DNA of 64,000 nt from Branchiostoma floridae (Eukaryota > Chordata > Leptocardii > Amphioxiformes > Branchiostomatidae). The notes under the pieces are model-generated. The model saw only the letters and a program-made list of their open reading frames with translations, did not search any database and had not been told where the DNA came from. Both the position numbers and the translations under genes were made by a program. Positions 30,539 through 40,689 of this stretch are shown here, in pieces; the stretch's first letter is position 1, and the number at the start of each line of letters is the position of its first letter. The DNA is taken from NCBI RefSeq assembly GCF_000003815.2, contig NC_049987.1, positions 17,525,959-17,589,958 on the forward strand, read 5' to 3'.

Positions 30539-33004
30539 CTAGTATTGCTCGTTTGTATCACTTGTAATACGATTATCTGGTTCTCCATACAAACAACTGT
30601 CAGTACGATTACATATATCTGTACAGTCATCAGTTATATCGTAAATTTCTTCCACTTGATAAACAGTATTCATGGCAAGCTGATTGTCCAATGTACAGTG
30701 TAAAGATTCGGCATTTGTGCCTGGCTTATACAGTTGGAAATTAGTGCTGATATCTTCAGTTGTGGACAAGCGAACATCAGCTGAAGCTGCAGCATAGAAA
30801 GTCAGAGATTCTTCGTCCTCGTGAGAGTCAGTGTTCTCGTTTTGTGAGGACTGTTCGGATGTTTTCTCAATGTCTTCGTCTCTTATTTCTTGATATTCAT
30901 TCGCAAAAGAAGGCTCAAACACGTCGTCGTTTTCGTAAGTACCATAATCGTCTGGGATTTCGCAATAGCCGTGTCCCTGTGGATCGTACACTTTCTCTTC
31001 ATTTATCTGATCATACTCGTTGTCGTCTGTTCTACAGTCTTCATGTACGTTCTCTGTCTGTGGTGTTCCGTGCGCACTATCTCCTTGATACATGGGGTTT
31101 ATTTGTAACATATTGATTATATCTTCTTTTGACACTGCAAAGTTTCGGCTACCATCTTCTCTGCTTTGTTCAGAAACTTCACCGTTGTCGCCACTTCCTT
31201 GGCATATGGGGTTATTTGTAGAATAGGTCATACATGATGCCTTAGTTGCATCGTCAGTGATATCATGGTTTTGGTTTTGATTGCCAATTTTTTTTCGGTA
31301 CCAGAGATATGCAATGAAAATTGTTAACATAAGTGTACAAGCTATAACCGATGATACTGTAACAGGAATCCAAAAACACTTGGTGCTAACTTCGTTATAA
31401 ATTGAATTGTTGTGTGCAAGGGAAGATTGAGGTACAGTGACTGTCTTTTCATGTGCGTCATTTTGTATTGTTGTGTTTTTATTACTAAGAAGGTTATGTT
31501 CTCGGTTCAATGGTTCTGAAGTTGTGTCTATTGTTTCAGTCTCTTCCCCATCCGTCAAACAGCTATCACTTTTAGCTTCCGAAAAATACTTCTTTTTGTC
31601 TATTGTGGCCAAGTTAACGGAGGAAAACAGTTTGCCATCGGGAAATACAGCAAAACAAGAGATATTTAGAGAAGGATCTTTGCTCACCACTGTACTCTGA
31701 GGGTTGACTGTAGGCTTGTCTAGGGTGGTTGCCACAACGCCGAAACCCTCCGCTATGGTACCAACTGAATTTTCAAATCCTTTTATGCCAGACATTCTTA
31801 AACTGGATGAACCCTTTAAAGCCAAGCGTATTCCACCAGACCCTTCCCAAGCATCCAAACACTGATTAGATAAAGAGCTGTTAAGATTGTCTTTACTTGT
31901 ACTATTCAGTGCAATGATGACAAACGGAGCATAAGACAAGATATGACCTGACCGCAATTCTTCACTGAGTGGATTGCACGAGTCCATATTGATTGGGATC
32001 TTGTATTTACTTCCCAACGTACTGAACCAATCAATGGAAAAGCTGCTATCGTTGGACTCATAATTGATGTGCAATACTAAGCCAATGGACTCGAATCGTA
32101 TCCACTGTTTTGTCTTTTTGCCTCGATGGTCACTACAGTTTTCCAACACGACGTGCCATGCCATATCATGGAAAGTGCCTCCTTTGGGGCTAACCAGCTT
32201 ATTTTCGGCAAGTTCGGCTCTGATGAGGTTTGGTAGAGTCAAGAACACTTCTCCACGTAGACACAGTAAGTCGTTATGACTCAAATCCAGAAACTGCAGT
32301 TTCCTCATTGATTTAAAGACGTCAGATGGAAGTGTTCTGATTTTGTTTTCGCTGAGAAGTAGTGTTTCTAGATTTTCCAGTCCGATGAGCCAATCTCTAC
32401 GTACGGTTTTTAATGCATTACTCCTTAGGTCTAACAAAGTAAGGTAGTTCATACTTTCAAAACACCCGGGGTCTAAAGTGGAGATGTTATTATAAGAAAC
32501 CGTCAGCTTGGTGAGATGATATCTGGTCGCTGAACGATCGACACTGGTCCAGTTGCCAGTAATGCTCGTCAACATGTTGTAATCTAAATGCAAATGTGTT
32601 AGGACGTCAAAATCTTTGAATGCTCCCTTATCTATTTTCGTTATCCCCGCATCAATCAGGAAGAGGTTGAACAATGAAGAAGAGTCGATTACAGCTAGTT
32701 TTTGCGACGAAAGGGTTCCGTATTGCAAACCGGTAATAGCGAGCCACTCTATACCTGTAAAACACTTCACTGTCGGCCTATTTGCCGTTTCATTTCGTTT
32801 GTAGTTATTGTTGCATCCGATGCACTCCATATTAGTTCGTGGATACATGTTTCGTGTTACGTATTTGACATTCAGCTCATCTTTTTGCAGGCAACTAGAA
32901 AACGCCATTCGTTGGCATGTCGGAAAGCAGGTTTGATCTACCGAGAGCCTAGAAACCGTTGCCATGGCACCAACTATCACAACGAAGTATTCGATAAATC
33001 TCAT
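30539..33004 (-). CDS. LRR receptor D: LRR transmembrane protein with tyrosine-rich tail
   Basis: Intact 821-aa single-exon ORF. The ATG at 33002-33004 (MRFIEYFVVIVGAMATVSRL) is chosen because it starts the signal peptide and matches B; the ORF stays open upstream only through the leader region. Layout equals B: Cys cap (CFPTCQ...CIGC...KCF), about seven LRRs, NCSDHRGKKTKQWIRFE, second ectodomain, stalk, TM (FWIPVTVSSVIACTLMLTIFIAYLWY) and acidic tail. The tail carries NEYDQI, GYCEIPDDYGTYEND, NEYQEI and SLTFYAAASADV. The C-terminal VYGK pair of B has become EIYDI and LYGE. The ectodomain is close to B; the stalk and tail end differ more. Role inferred as a surface receptor; no named family recognised. 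Confidence 0.9.
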   Translation of the reverse strand: MRFIEYFVVIVGAMATVSRLSVDQTCFPTCQRMAFSSCLQKDELNVKYVTRNMYPRTNMECIGCNNNYKRNETANRPTVKCFTGIEWLAITGLQYGTLSSQKLAVIDSSSLFNLFLIDAGITKIDKGAFKDFDVLTHLHLDYNMLTSITGNWTSVDRSATRYHLTKLTVSYNNISTLDPGCFESMNYLTLLDLRSNALKTVRRDWLIGLENLETLLLSENKIRTLPSDVFKSMRKLQFLDLSHNDLLCLRGEVFLTLPNLIRAELAENKLVSPKGGTFHDMAWHVVLENCSDHRGKKTKQWIRFESIGLVLHINYESNDSSFSIDWFSTLGSKYKIPINMDSCNPLSEELRSGHILSYAPFVIIALNSTSKDNLNSSLSNQCLDAWEGSGGIRLALKGSSSLRMSGIKGFENSVGTIAEGFGVVATTLDKPTVNPQSTVVSKDPSLNISCFAVFPDGKLFSSVNLATIDKKKYFSEAKSDSCLTDGEETETIDTTSEPLNREHNLLSNKNTTIQNDAHEKTVTVPQSSLAHNNSIYNEVSTKCFWIPVTVSSVIACTLMLTIFIAYLWYRKKIGNQNQNHDITDDATKASCMTYSTNNPICQGSGDNGEVSEQSREDGSRNFAVSKEDIINMLQINPMYQGDSAHGTPQTENVHEDCRTDDNEYDQINEEKVYDPQGHGYCEIPDDYGTYENDDVFEPSFANEYQEIRDEDIEKTSEQSSQNENTDSHEDEESLTFYAAASADVRLSTTEDISTNFQLYKPGTNAESLHCTLDNQLAMNTVYQVEEIYDITDDCTDICNRTDSCLYGEPDNRITSDTNEQY

Positions 33005-33195
33005 TGTCAGGAGAGTTGCCTTCCCTTGTATTTGTAATTTATAAGTTATTGATGGTTCTTTAGAGTCCAGAGGTCCAGATGTAAAACAGTAAAATAAAAA
33101 TTGGTATAGTTTTGTGTCAACAAAGCACGTAATTTGTATTTTTACAAATTTGTATTGAAATTTAAACACGCCCGACAAGTAGCCAAGGGTTTTAC

Positions 33196-33475
33196 CTGAA
33201 ATTTCTTGGATGTCACGAAGATCTGAATGACAAGGTGAGATCTTGTCTTGTTTGGAGACAGGGTTTGCGTGGAGGCCAACCAACTGCTGAGCACGTCTAA
33301 TGAAGAAGTTGGCAATTGACGACAAACAGATGAATGTCTCTTCGGTGATCTATTTTGCCTCTTATGGAATCTTCAAAGATGCAGCTTCTGTTTGGAACGC
33401 CAAAGTAGGTGGTGAAAACCCCCTCTTGTAGAACAGAATCTTCAGTGTCAAACAGGGCAGCTAGAAAGTCAGTGA
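33196..33475 (-). other. Predicted non-coding leader exon of LRR receptor D
   Basis: On the minus strand the exon ends ..AAGAAATTTCAG before GTAAAACCC, the same donor as in B. It aligns with the B leader through shared words such as GACGTGCTCA, CCTGTCTCCAAACAAG and ACTTGTCGGGCGTGTTT downstream. It begins about 25-30 bp after the TATAAAT at 33509-33503. The B acceptor TTACATTAG is TTACATCTG here, so D probably uses a different 3' splice site. Confidence 0.45.
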
Positions 33476-36420
33476 CTACCTACTCAGGGTGCGAAACACT
33501 AGATTTATACGAAAACCCAGACTAATATAATGAACATATTACACATTGACATAGATCCGTAAATCCAGATGGTCAACCATATTCCACGTGGCTAAGACTG
33601 ACTTGGTACGTGACTCAAGTCGCACACGTTCGCATGTTGTTCACGAAAAATAGGCCCGAAACATCAAGAAAGTTTGTAACCTAATCCTAGATAGTGGGTG
33701 GCATGTTTGTTCCAGTATACCCCACCAAATGTCACTTCAAGGAAGTCGTTTGTCATTACCCTATCACCTCACGCACACACGCATGTTCTACAGCAAATAT
33801 ATATTTATCTATTTATTTATTTATTTGTTCAGCTGTTTACAAACAGCCAGGGCTGCCCAACTAGAGGTAGCAAATAGGCTCAAGAACATCAAGAAAGTCT
33901 GTTGTACACAAAAAAGAAGGCTCAATCACATCAAGAAAGTTTGTGACCTAATTCTTGATCGTAGAATCGCATGTACTACTAGTACTGTATGTACGTCATA
34001 TATACCCTTGCCTACCAAATGTCACTCCTAGGAAGTCAGTTTTGATTACCCTCTCCCCGTGTACTACGTTTTGCTTCTGACGGACTCCAATTGGGTCAAC
34101 GTAAAATCCAAGCAGTTTCTCATGCAAGTATGAGAAAAAAGTTGAGAGATGTCAATCTCAAGCAGAACTACATGTGCCTATTACTAGTACCTTTTTGTGC
34201 GTCAACTTATTACTTGAAATAGGAGTCTAATATCAAATCAAAAATCTCGAATTAGATTACATTTGACACTCTCGTAAGGAAAACACACAACTTGAGGTGA
34301 TTTCAATTAAGCTTGTGGTGATTGTCAGTAAGAATATGTTCAATGCAAATGGTAACAAATACTTGAAAAATTTTGCTTCTCCCCCACCTCTTTAAGGGTA
34401 AAGTTCAGAATTATCATAGTTTAACTCTTGATAAAGATACATGCCGCATGCCATTGGTTGTTCCAAGAACGAATCAATAGAAGAGATTTTTGCGTGTGTT
34501 TACGGAGACCACACATAAAATCTGTATGTTATGCGCGTGCCACTTTGTGGACGTTACTTGCACATTTCTTCAGCATTGTATACAAACTAGTGAATCTGAC
34601 ATCGCTTCGTTTAACTATTTTGTCACTTGTCGAACGAAATTTTCGACGTCAAACGGGAAAAGTAAAAAAAACAAACAGTGAGTACAAACTTAAGTCGTGA
34701 AACACGATTTATACGGAAACTCAGACTAATATCCTCAACAAAGTAGGACATTTAATCCAAATGGTCACCTATTACGCACGTGGCTACGACTGGCTTCACC
34801 TCTCACACGTTCGCTTGTAATACAACAGAATAGGCCCAAGGACATCAAGAAAGTTTGGGCCCCTCCTCGAAAGTCATTTTTCATCCAACACCAAATATGC
34901 TGCCAGGAATCTGATATCAAATGAAACAACTTGCATTAGATTCATTCTTTTAGATTCTTTTACTTTTTTATTTTTCATTTTTCTTTTCTGATTGTCAGTA
35001 AGAATATGTGGATGAAGTAACAAATTATTTTTGTATATTTGCACCTTTAAATCAGAAGTTTGATTTGGAAAATCTACACAATCATTCAACCTCCCACATC
35101 TGATCCCTTTTTCTTGAAAAAAATTGCTTCTCTCTCATTCTCTCTTTCAATTTCTCATGTCATTGCTTGTTTCGAGGACGAATGTTTGGGAGTGATTTCT
35201 TTTTGGGACTTATTAATATTAAATGTATGTTATGTGGTTGCCAGTTGTGTAGGTTCAATAACCGCTAAATGGGACATTTCCACAAAGATCTACGGAAACT
35301 CGTGCAAATCAAAAGTCGGTTTGCTTTTGATTCTGTTGTCTCTTTGCCTATTTTGCTGATTATTGAACGAATCTTCAATGTCAAACGGGGAAAGTCAAAA
35401 GTCACTGACTACACTGACTTAGCTTGCAAAACACTCGATTTATACGAAAACCCTACTCTCGAAGACGTAAAGAAAACAGCACAACATGAAAAGCCCGGTA
35501 AAAGGAGTAACGAAAACCCAGACTATTATGTTCAACAAAGTAGGACATAAATCGTTTAATCCGAATGGTCACCCATTATCCACGTGGCTACAACTGGCCT
35601 GATACGTGACTCACCTCACGCATGCGCACGTACGCATCTTATACACGAAAAATAGGTTAAGGGACATCAAGAAAGTTTTAGACCTAATCTTTCATCATGT
35701 GATCGCAAGTACATGTTACTGTCTACCCTTTCAAATGTCAATGTAATGAAGAATCAAAAGCTACTACACCGTTCATAACATCCCTGTAGAATAGAGAGAA
35801 GACTCCTAACCGTTTTATTACAAGGGCGAGTAAAAAGGTAATAAAATTTTTATTATATATAACGGATTCATGATACGAAATGTGTTGAAATTAAGTTGAA
35901 AGATTAAGAAACATATCTAACTCGGACTAGAATATTTACATTTTTTTGATAAGATTGTTTAAAAGTGTGTGATCATTTTCGTTCTGTATAAAGCTATAGC
36001 CTATTTGTACATTCTCTCATATCCCCTCTTCTTGGAAAATAGTGCTTTTCTCTCTCCCTCTTTTCTCTCCCTCAGTCTGTCTCTCTTTGTGGGTCTCTTG
36101 ATATGTGTAAACAAGTTTTATTTGTGTAGCCTCTGGTCGAAATCATCGTAATTTAACTTGATAAACTTTGAGAACAGGCTGCACGTCATTGGTTGTTTCA
36201 AGGACAAATCATTCGAAGCGATATTTCGTGTCTTTTTTACGGGGACACATGCATGATAACTATATGTTATGTGCGTGCCAGTTTGTGGACATTACTTGCC
36301 GTTAAGTAGCTGACGTCGGTCAATGACCGTTAAATCGGGCATTTCCTCACAATATTTTTAAAAAACTCGCGAAACAAAAAAAATCATTGTTTGACTCATT
36401 AAAAAATTCTACTAATCCAA
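33476..36420 (-). promoter_or_regulatory. Tandem array of promoter-like cassettes upstream of LRR receptor D
   Basis: At least three units of roughly 0.5-0.9 kb plus a partial fourth, on the minus strand. ATTTATA (TATAAAT) is at 33503-33509, 34707-34713 and 35438-35444. CACGTGG cores are at 33584-33591, 34777-34783 and 35580-35587. ACGTGACTCA is at 33608-33617 and 35604-35613 and is lost in the middle unit. Longer units also share a TTGGTTGTTTCAAGGAC / GTATGTTATG.GCGTGCCA segment (34450-34570, 35160-35250, 36185-36300). Homologous to the array before B. Regulatory function is inferred. Confidence 0.55.
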
Positions 36421-36830
36421 AGTTTCACAATGTCTGATTGACTTTTATTGACCATCACTCAAAAACATTACACAAGATTTACTTCTAAGCGATCTAGACT
36501 CTACGGCTAATATATTTCTTTTTGTTTTTATTTGCAAACTTACATGTCATCGATATATGACACGAACAGTGCCAGTATGTTACAATCTCATTATCAATGT
36601 TAATGGCATTTCAATTTTCATTTTAACAGTACTCAATACATTGATATCATTATTATATTACAGTATTTCTATACAAGCAGTCAAACTAGAGATGAAAGGG
36701 TAAAGATGCAGGAAAAATATAACAGAACAAACCTAAAACAAATCAATTGAAAACTTCTCATTGCCCAAGTCATTCTTTCATGTTGCTATGACCTGCATTA
36801 GTTTTAGCCTGACTATCCTTTGGAGAATTT

Positions 36831-39296
36831 TTAGTCGATTTCTTCTTCGGTCCTTCCTTCTTCTACTGAGTCGTCATCTGGTTTTCCATACACGGAACTG
36901 TCTTTGCGTTTTGATGCGTCCATGTAAACTGCCTCTAGTCTATCGAGTTCTTCTTCGGTCCTTCTTTCTTCGTCATCTGATTTTCCATACACAGAACTAT
37001 CTTTACGTTTTGATGCGTCCATGTAAACAGCCTCCAGTTGATCAATCGTTGCACCTGCGTTGTAATTCGAGGTATCGTCGCCCGTATTTCTAGTTGGTAC
37101 GTCGAGGGTTGTGACTGTATTGTGATAGCTCATATTATTGCCAATATTTCTGGTTGTTTCTGGCAAGCTAATTTCAGCTGCCGCCGCGGCATAGAAGTTC
37201 AAAGAGTCGTCAATGTCGTCTTCGGTTGGTGAGTCCTGTTCAGACGCATTTCCAATGTCTTCGTCTCTTATGTGGCAGTAGTGATTTGCAAAAGGAGTGT
37301 TAAAGATTTCTTCCTCGCTGTCTTCGTCATCAGATATGTCGCAATACGTTTCAGGCGACACATGCATTTGCTCCACGGTTACATGGTGACAGGATGCCTG
37401 ACCAACGTTGTCGTCTGCTTGACAGTTGTTGTGTACGCATTCTGTCTCGCTCGTGTCTTGCGTTCTATCTGATTTATACATCGAATTCCATTGCAAGCCT
37501 CTTACTATATCTACTGTTAAAGGTGACACGTTTGGCATGTCACCTTCAGTATTTCCATCGGACATTTCACCATTATCGTTACGGACCTGGTAAACAGGAT
37601 TATCAGNNNNNNNNNNNNNNNNNNNNNNNNNNNNNNNNNNNNNNNNNNNNNNNNNNNNNNNNNNNNNNNNNNNNNNNNNNNNNNNNNNNNNNNNNNNNNN
37701 NNNNNNCGATAGGATCCACGAACTTTTTGTGCTCGCTACTTTAGAATGAGCACTGTTCTGCACTAGAGCTACTTTGGTTGTTGTTCTAAGGGTGCTACTC
37801 TGTGTTTCTGTAATGTTCACTGTCTCGTTCTCTTTCGTTGATAATCTACCATTCGTATCACTCTCCTCCTCAAAATAATTCGTATCATCTGTTTTCTCTG
37901 TTTGTGAAACGTTAAACAACGAAACATGTTTCTGGTCGAGGAACAGTCCAAAACAGGTCACGCTTAACATAGGATCATGCTCCATCTGTATACCTGCACT
38001 CTGAGAGTCGAATATTGTTTGGGTCTTTGCTACCACGCTAAAGCCATCTACTTTGGAGTTGCCATGTTTGTCTCTTGTTTCTACACGAGCCAATCTCAAA
38101 CTGGACGAACCTTTCAATGGTAAACTTATGCCTCCATAATTTTTCCACGCCTCCAAACATTGACTTGAAAAAGAGCTGTTTGCAACCTCTCGAGCATTCT
38201 TTGCTATAATGACAAAAGGAGCATAGGACTCTATGTGGCCCAACCTTAATACTTCAGACAGTGGGTTGCACGAGTCTAGATAGATTGGGACGTTAAGCTT
38301 ACTCCCCTCTCTGTTAAACCAAGCAATAGTGAATCTGGCATGATGGATCCTATAATTGATATGTAACACTAAACCCTTTGCCTCCAACCGTATCCACTGG
38401 CTTGACTTTAAGCCACAATTTTCCAGCACAACATTCCACGGTATCTGATGTGAAGTATCTTCTCTGGAATTAACTCGCATATTTCCACCAAGTACGACTC
38501 TAATGAGGTTTTTAAGAGTCAAAAATGTTTCTCTGTGCATATACACTAACTCGTTCTGACTCAAGTCCAGAAACTGCAATTTGCTCAGTGATTCAAATAT
38601 GTTTGCTGGGATTGTCTTGATTTTGTTTCCGCTAAGAAGTAGTGTTTCTAAGTTGTCGAGTCCAATAAACCACCCGCTGCGTAATTCTCTCAACATGTTA
38701 CTTCTTAGATCTAGCAAGCGAAGGAAATTCATATGCTGAAAACATTCGGTGTCTAAACTGGAGATGTTATTGTGAGAAAGCGTGAGCTTAGTTATAAGGT
38801 ATCTTGCCGATGGGTGCAATGTAGTAAACCAGGTTTTGGAAATATGCGTCAACATGTTATGATCCAGATGCAAATTCAGTAACTTGTAAAACCCTTTAAA
38901 GGTCCCGATTTCCATTTCAGTTATCCCCGCTTCAATCAAAAGAAGGCTTCCTAGTAAAGTTGTGTCGATAACAGCTAACGTTTCAGACGATAATATCCCG
39001 TATTGAAAACCTCTGATACCGAGCCACCCCACTCCTGTAAAGCATTGCTGTGTTGAGTCGTTATTATCAGTTATAGCTACAAGAGTGGGACCATTCTCGC
39101 ACACAACACACTCCGACTTATATCTAAAATTCATTTCCATGTAATTCAAGCTTCTATCGCCCCCCATGTTGTCCGTCAGACAATCAATCGACTGTTTCCT
39201 TTGACAAGTCGGAAAGCATGTTTGATCAGCCGACAGCCTGGTTACGGTGGAGAGAGTGATCAAAACGAGAAGCTTGTGCTGAATCCTTAACTTCAT
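36831..39296 (-). CDS. LRR receptor E: most divergent LRR transmembrane protein of the cluster (TM region in gap)
   Basis: The ATG at 39294-39296 opens a signal peptide (MKLRIQHKLLVLITLSTVTRL). The ORF is about 821 residues, but 100 N at 37607-37706 remove the TM segment and adjacent tail, so the true length is unknown. Cys cap (CFPTCQ...C..C...QCF), about seven LRRs, NCGLKSSQWIRLEAKGL, and the second ectodomain follow the family pattern. The tail has TYCDISDDED, NHYCHI, SLNFYAAAAAEI and two 33-residue tandem copies of LEAVYMDASKRKDSSVYGK. E is clearly more distant from A-D than those are from each other within pairs. It has one diverged promoter cassette and a minisatellite in its leader intron. 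Function unknown. Confidence 0.85.
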   Translation of the reverse strand: MKLRIQHKLLVLITLSTVTRLSADQTCFPTCQRKQSIDCLTDNMGGDRSLNYMEMNFRYKSECVVCENGPTLVAITDNNDSTQQCFTGVGWLGIRGFQYGILSSETLAVIDTTLLGSLLLIEAGITEMEIGTFKGFYKLLNLHLDHNMLTHISKTWFTTLHPSARYLITKLTLSHNNISSLDTECFQHMNFLRLLDLRSNMLRELRSGWFIGLDNLETLLLSGNKIKTIPANIFESLSKLQFLDLSQNELVYMHRETFLTLKNLIRVVLGGNMRVNSREDTSHQIPWNVVLENCGLKSSQWIRLEAKGLVLHINYRIHHARFTIAWFNREGSKLNVPIYLDSCNPLSEVLRLGHIESYAPFVIIAKNAREVANSSFSSQCLEAWKNYGGISLPLKGSSSLRLARVETRDKHGNSKVDGFSVVAKTQTIFDSQSAGIQMEHDPMLSVTCFGLFLDQKHVSLFNVSQTEKTDDTNYFEEESDTNGRLSTKENETVNITETQSSTLRTTTKVALVQNSAHSKVASTKSSWILSXXXXXXXXXXXXXXXXXXXXXXXXXXXXXXXXXXDNPVYQVRNDNGEMSDGNTEGDMPNVSPLTVDIVRGLQWNSMYKSDRTQDTSETECVHNNCQADDNVGQASCHHVTVEQMHVSPETYCDISDDEDSEEEIFNTPFANHYCHIRDEDIGNASEQDSPTEDDIDDSLNFYAAAAAEISLPETTRNIGNNMSYHNTVTTLDVPTRNTGDDTSNYNAGATIDQLEAVYMDASKRKDSSVYGKSDDEERRTEEELDRLEAVYMDASKRKDSSVYGKPDDDSVEEGRTEEEID
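36840..37045 (-). repeat. 99-bp in-frame tandem duplication at the C-terminus of LRR receptor E
   Basis: CCATACAC is at 36886 and 36985, a spacing of 99 bp = 33 codons. Each copy encodes LEAVYMDASKRKDSSVYGK plus an acidic linker, so the protein ends with four extra tyrosines in two YMDA/VYGK pairs. Confidence 0.85.
37607..37706. other. Assembly gap (100 N) in the TM region of LRR receptor E
   Basis: Run of exactly 100 N. The flanking ORF happens to remain in frame, which is not informative if the gap length is arbitrary. Confidence 0.99.
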
Positions 39297-39529
39297 TGTG
39301 TAGAAAATATAGATCTTGATAATTGTTTAGGTTCCTTTACACAGCTATTTGCTAGAGTCTCCTGTCTTTGTGAATTCCGAGGACGTTGATAGTAGAGATA
39401 TTGTGATTCAGTCACTATTTTATGTATAGTAGAATGGTTTGTATAACAATGAGAAAGCTATTTTGATGCACAAGTAGCTTGTATAAAGATTCAAGTGCGA
39501 TTTGAAATCGTCTTCCCTGGGGGAAAGGT

Positions 39530-39960
39530 GACCGTATGACCAGGAAAGGTTTATCTGTAATGTAATAAAAGTTCAAATGTTTCGTATGATCTGGAAAGGT
39601 TTACCTGAAATATCCCAAAAATGCCAATGTTCCGTATGATTTACCTAAAATGTCATGAAAGTTCCAATGTTTCGTATGATCAGGAAAGGTTTACCTACAA
39701 TGCCCAGAAAGTTCCAATGTTCCGTATGATCAGGAAAGGTTTGCCTGAAATGTGCTGAAAGTTCCAATGTTTTGTATGATCAGGAAATGTTTACCTGATA
39801 TGTCCTGAACGTTCCAATGTTCCGTATGATCAGGAAAGGTTTACCTACAATGTCCAGAAAGTTCCAATGTTCCGTATGATCAGGAAAGGTTTGCCTAAAT
39901 GTCCTGAAAATTCGAATGCTCCGTATGAGCTGGAAACATTTACCTGAAATGTCCTGGAAG
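39530..39960 (-). repeat. 50-bp minisatellite carrying repeated 5' splice-site sequence, upstream of LRR receptor E
   Basis: About nine units with 50-bp spacing (CAGGAAAGGT at 39681, 39731, 39831, 39881; variant CAGGAAATGT at 39781). On the minus strand each unit reads ..GGACATTTCAG followed by GTAAACC. This is the same sequence as the end of the leader exon and donor in B and D. At least six units keep AG/GTAA; others have GC or are lost. The right-most unit (donor at 39943-39942) continues into sequence homologous to the leader exon. Confidence 0.8.
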
Positions 39961-40240
39961 TTCCAGGATGCTGAATAGATTGAATGACGGAGATCTTCGT
40001 TGGTTTGCCGGTAGAGTCTGTGTAGAGTGGCCGGGCACACAGCTTGACACGTCTCGGTAGGCAGTCCTGAACCGCCAACAAACAGAAGAATTAGTTTACG
40101 TACTAGTCTCTTTGTTTAGACTTTCTTCAATTGCCAATTGTCGACTCTTTCGTTGAGAATATTTTCGAGATGGTCAAATATGTAATGGCAAGTGCCCTGT
40201 TGAAGAAACAAAGTGACAGCTGCCAATCGGGCGATAAAGG
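39944..40240 (-). other. Predicted non-coding leader exon of LRR receptor E
   Basis: Minus-strand sequence from about 40070 to 39944 aligns with the D leader (GAGACGTGTCAAGC, CAAACCAACGAAGATCTCCGTCATTCA) and ends CCAGGACATTTCAG before GTAAATG. A TATAAAT on the minus strand (40279-40273) would place the start near 40245. The acceptor used before the ATG at 39296 is not clear. Confidence 0.4.
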
Positions 40241-40272
40241 TAGAGGCTATATAATCGACTTCTAAACATCAC

Positions 40273-40356
40273 ATTTATACGAAAACCTAGACTAATATGC
40301 AAAATATTGTATGACGTGCGCGCTTGGATTAGAATCTAGCCAAATGTACACGTGGC
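40273..40356 (-). promoter_or_regulatory. Diverged promoter cassette of LRR receptor E
   Basis: Minus-strand order: CACGTG core (40355-40349), TTAGTCTAGGTTTTCG, then TATAAAT (40279-40273). This matches the cassettes of B and D. The TGAGTCA element is not recognisable here. Confidence 0.45.
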
Positions 40357-40689
40357 TGCACATGTGATCTCTCTTTATATAACAGGGAAAAATAGGACAA
40401 ATGTCTCAAATTAATAATGGGTCTCTATGATTCCAACAAAAGGCGTAAAGAAATTGGTAGTGTTCTTATAATGTAGAAACATAACATGTAGTATTAGTTA
40501 GAAGGGCTTCAAAATGTTAGCAAAAAGTGATTTCTAGTGTTTTACTTCACGCACGGCAATGTTCTGGTAAATGGTTGATTCCCTCAGGTGAAAACTGCTC
40601 TTTGAGCGGTGGAAGTAAAATAACTGTCAAAGTAAAAGCTTGTGTCGCCTGCGTCTCTATTCTAGATCAAGGATGTTAACCTTTTATAT

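Noticed and set aside
33005-33325. N-terminal extension of LRR receptor D upstream of MRFIEY
   Set aside because: It reads through the leader region and its donor site; the internal Met starts a good signal peptide and matches B.
10263-39296. Calling the LRR tails ITIM- or ITAM-bearing
   Set aside because: The YxxI/L motifs lack the exact -2 residue or spacing of classical ITIM/ITAM, so only SH2-type docking potential is suggested.
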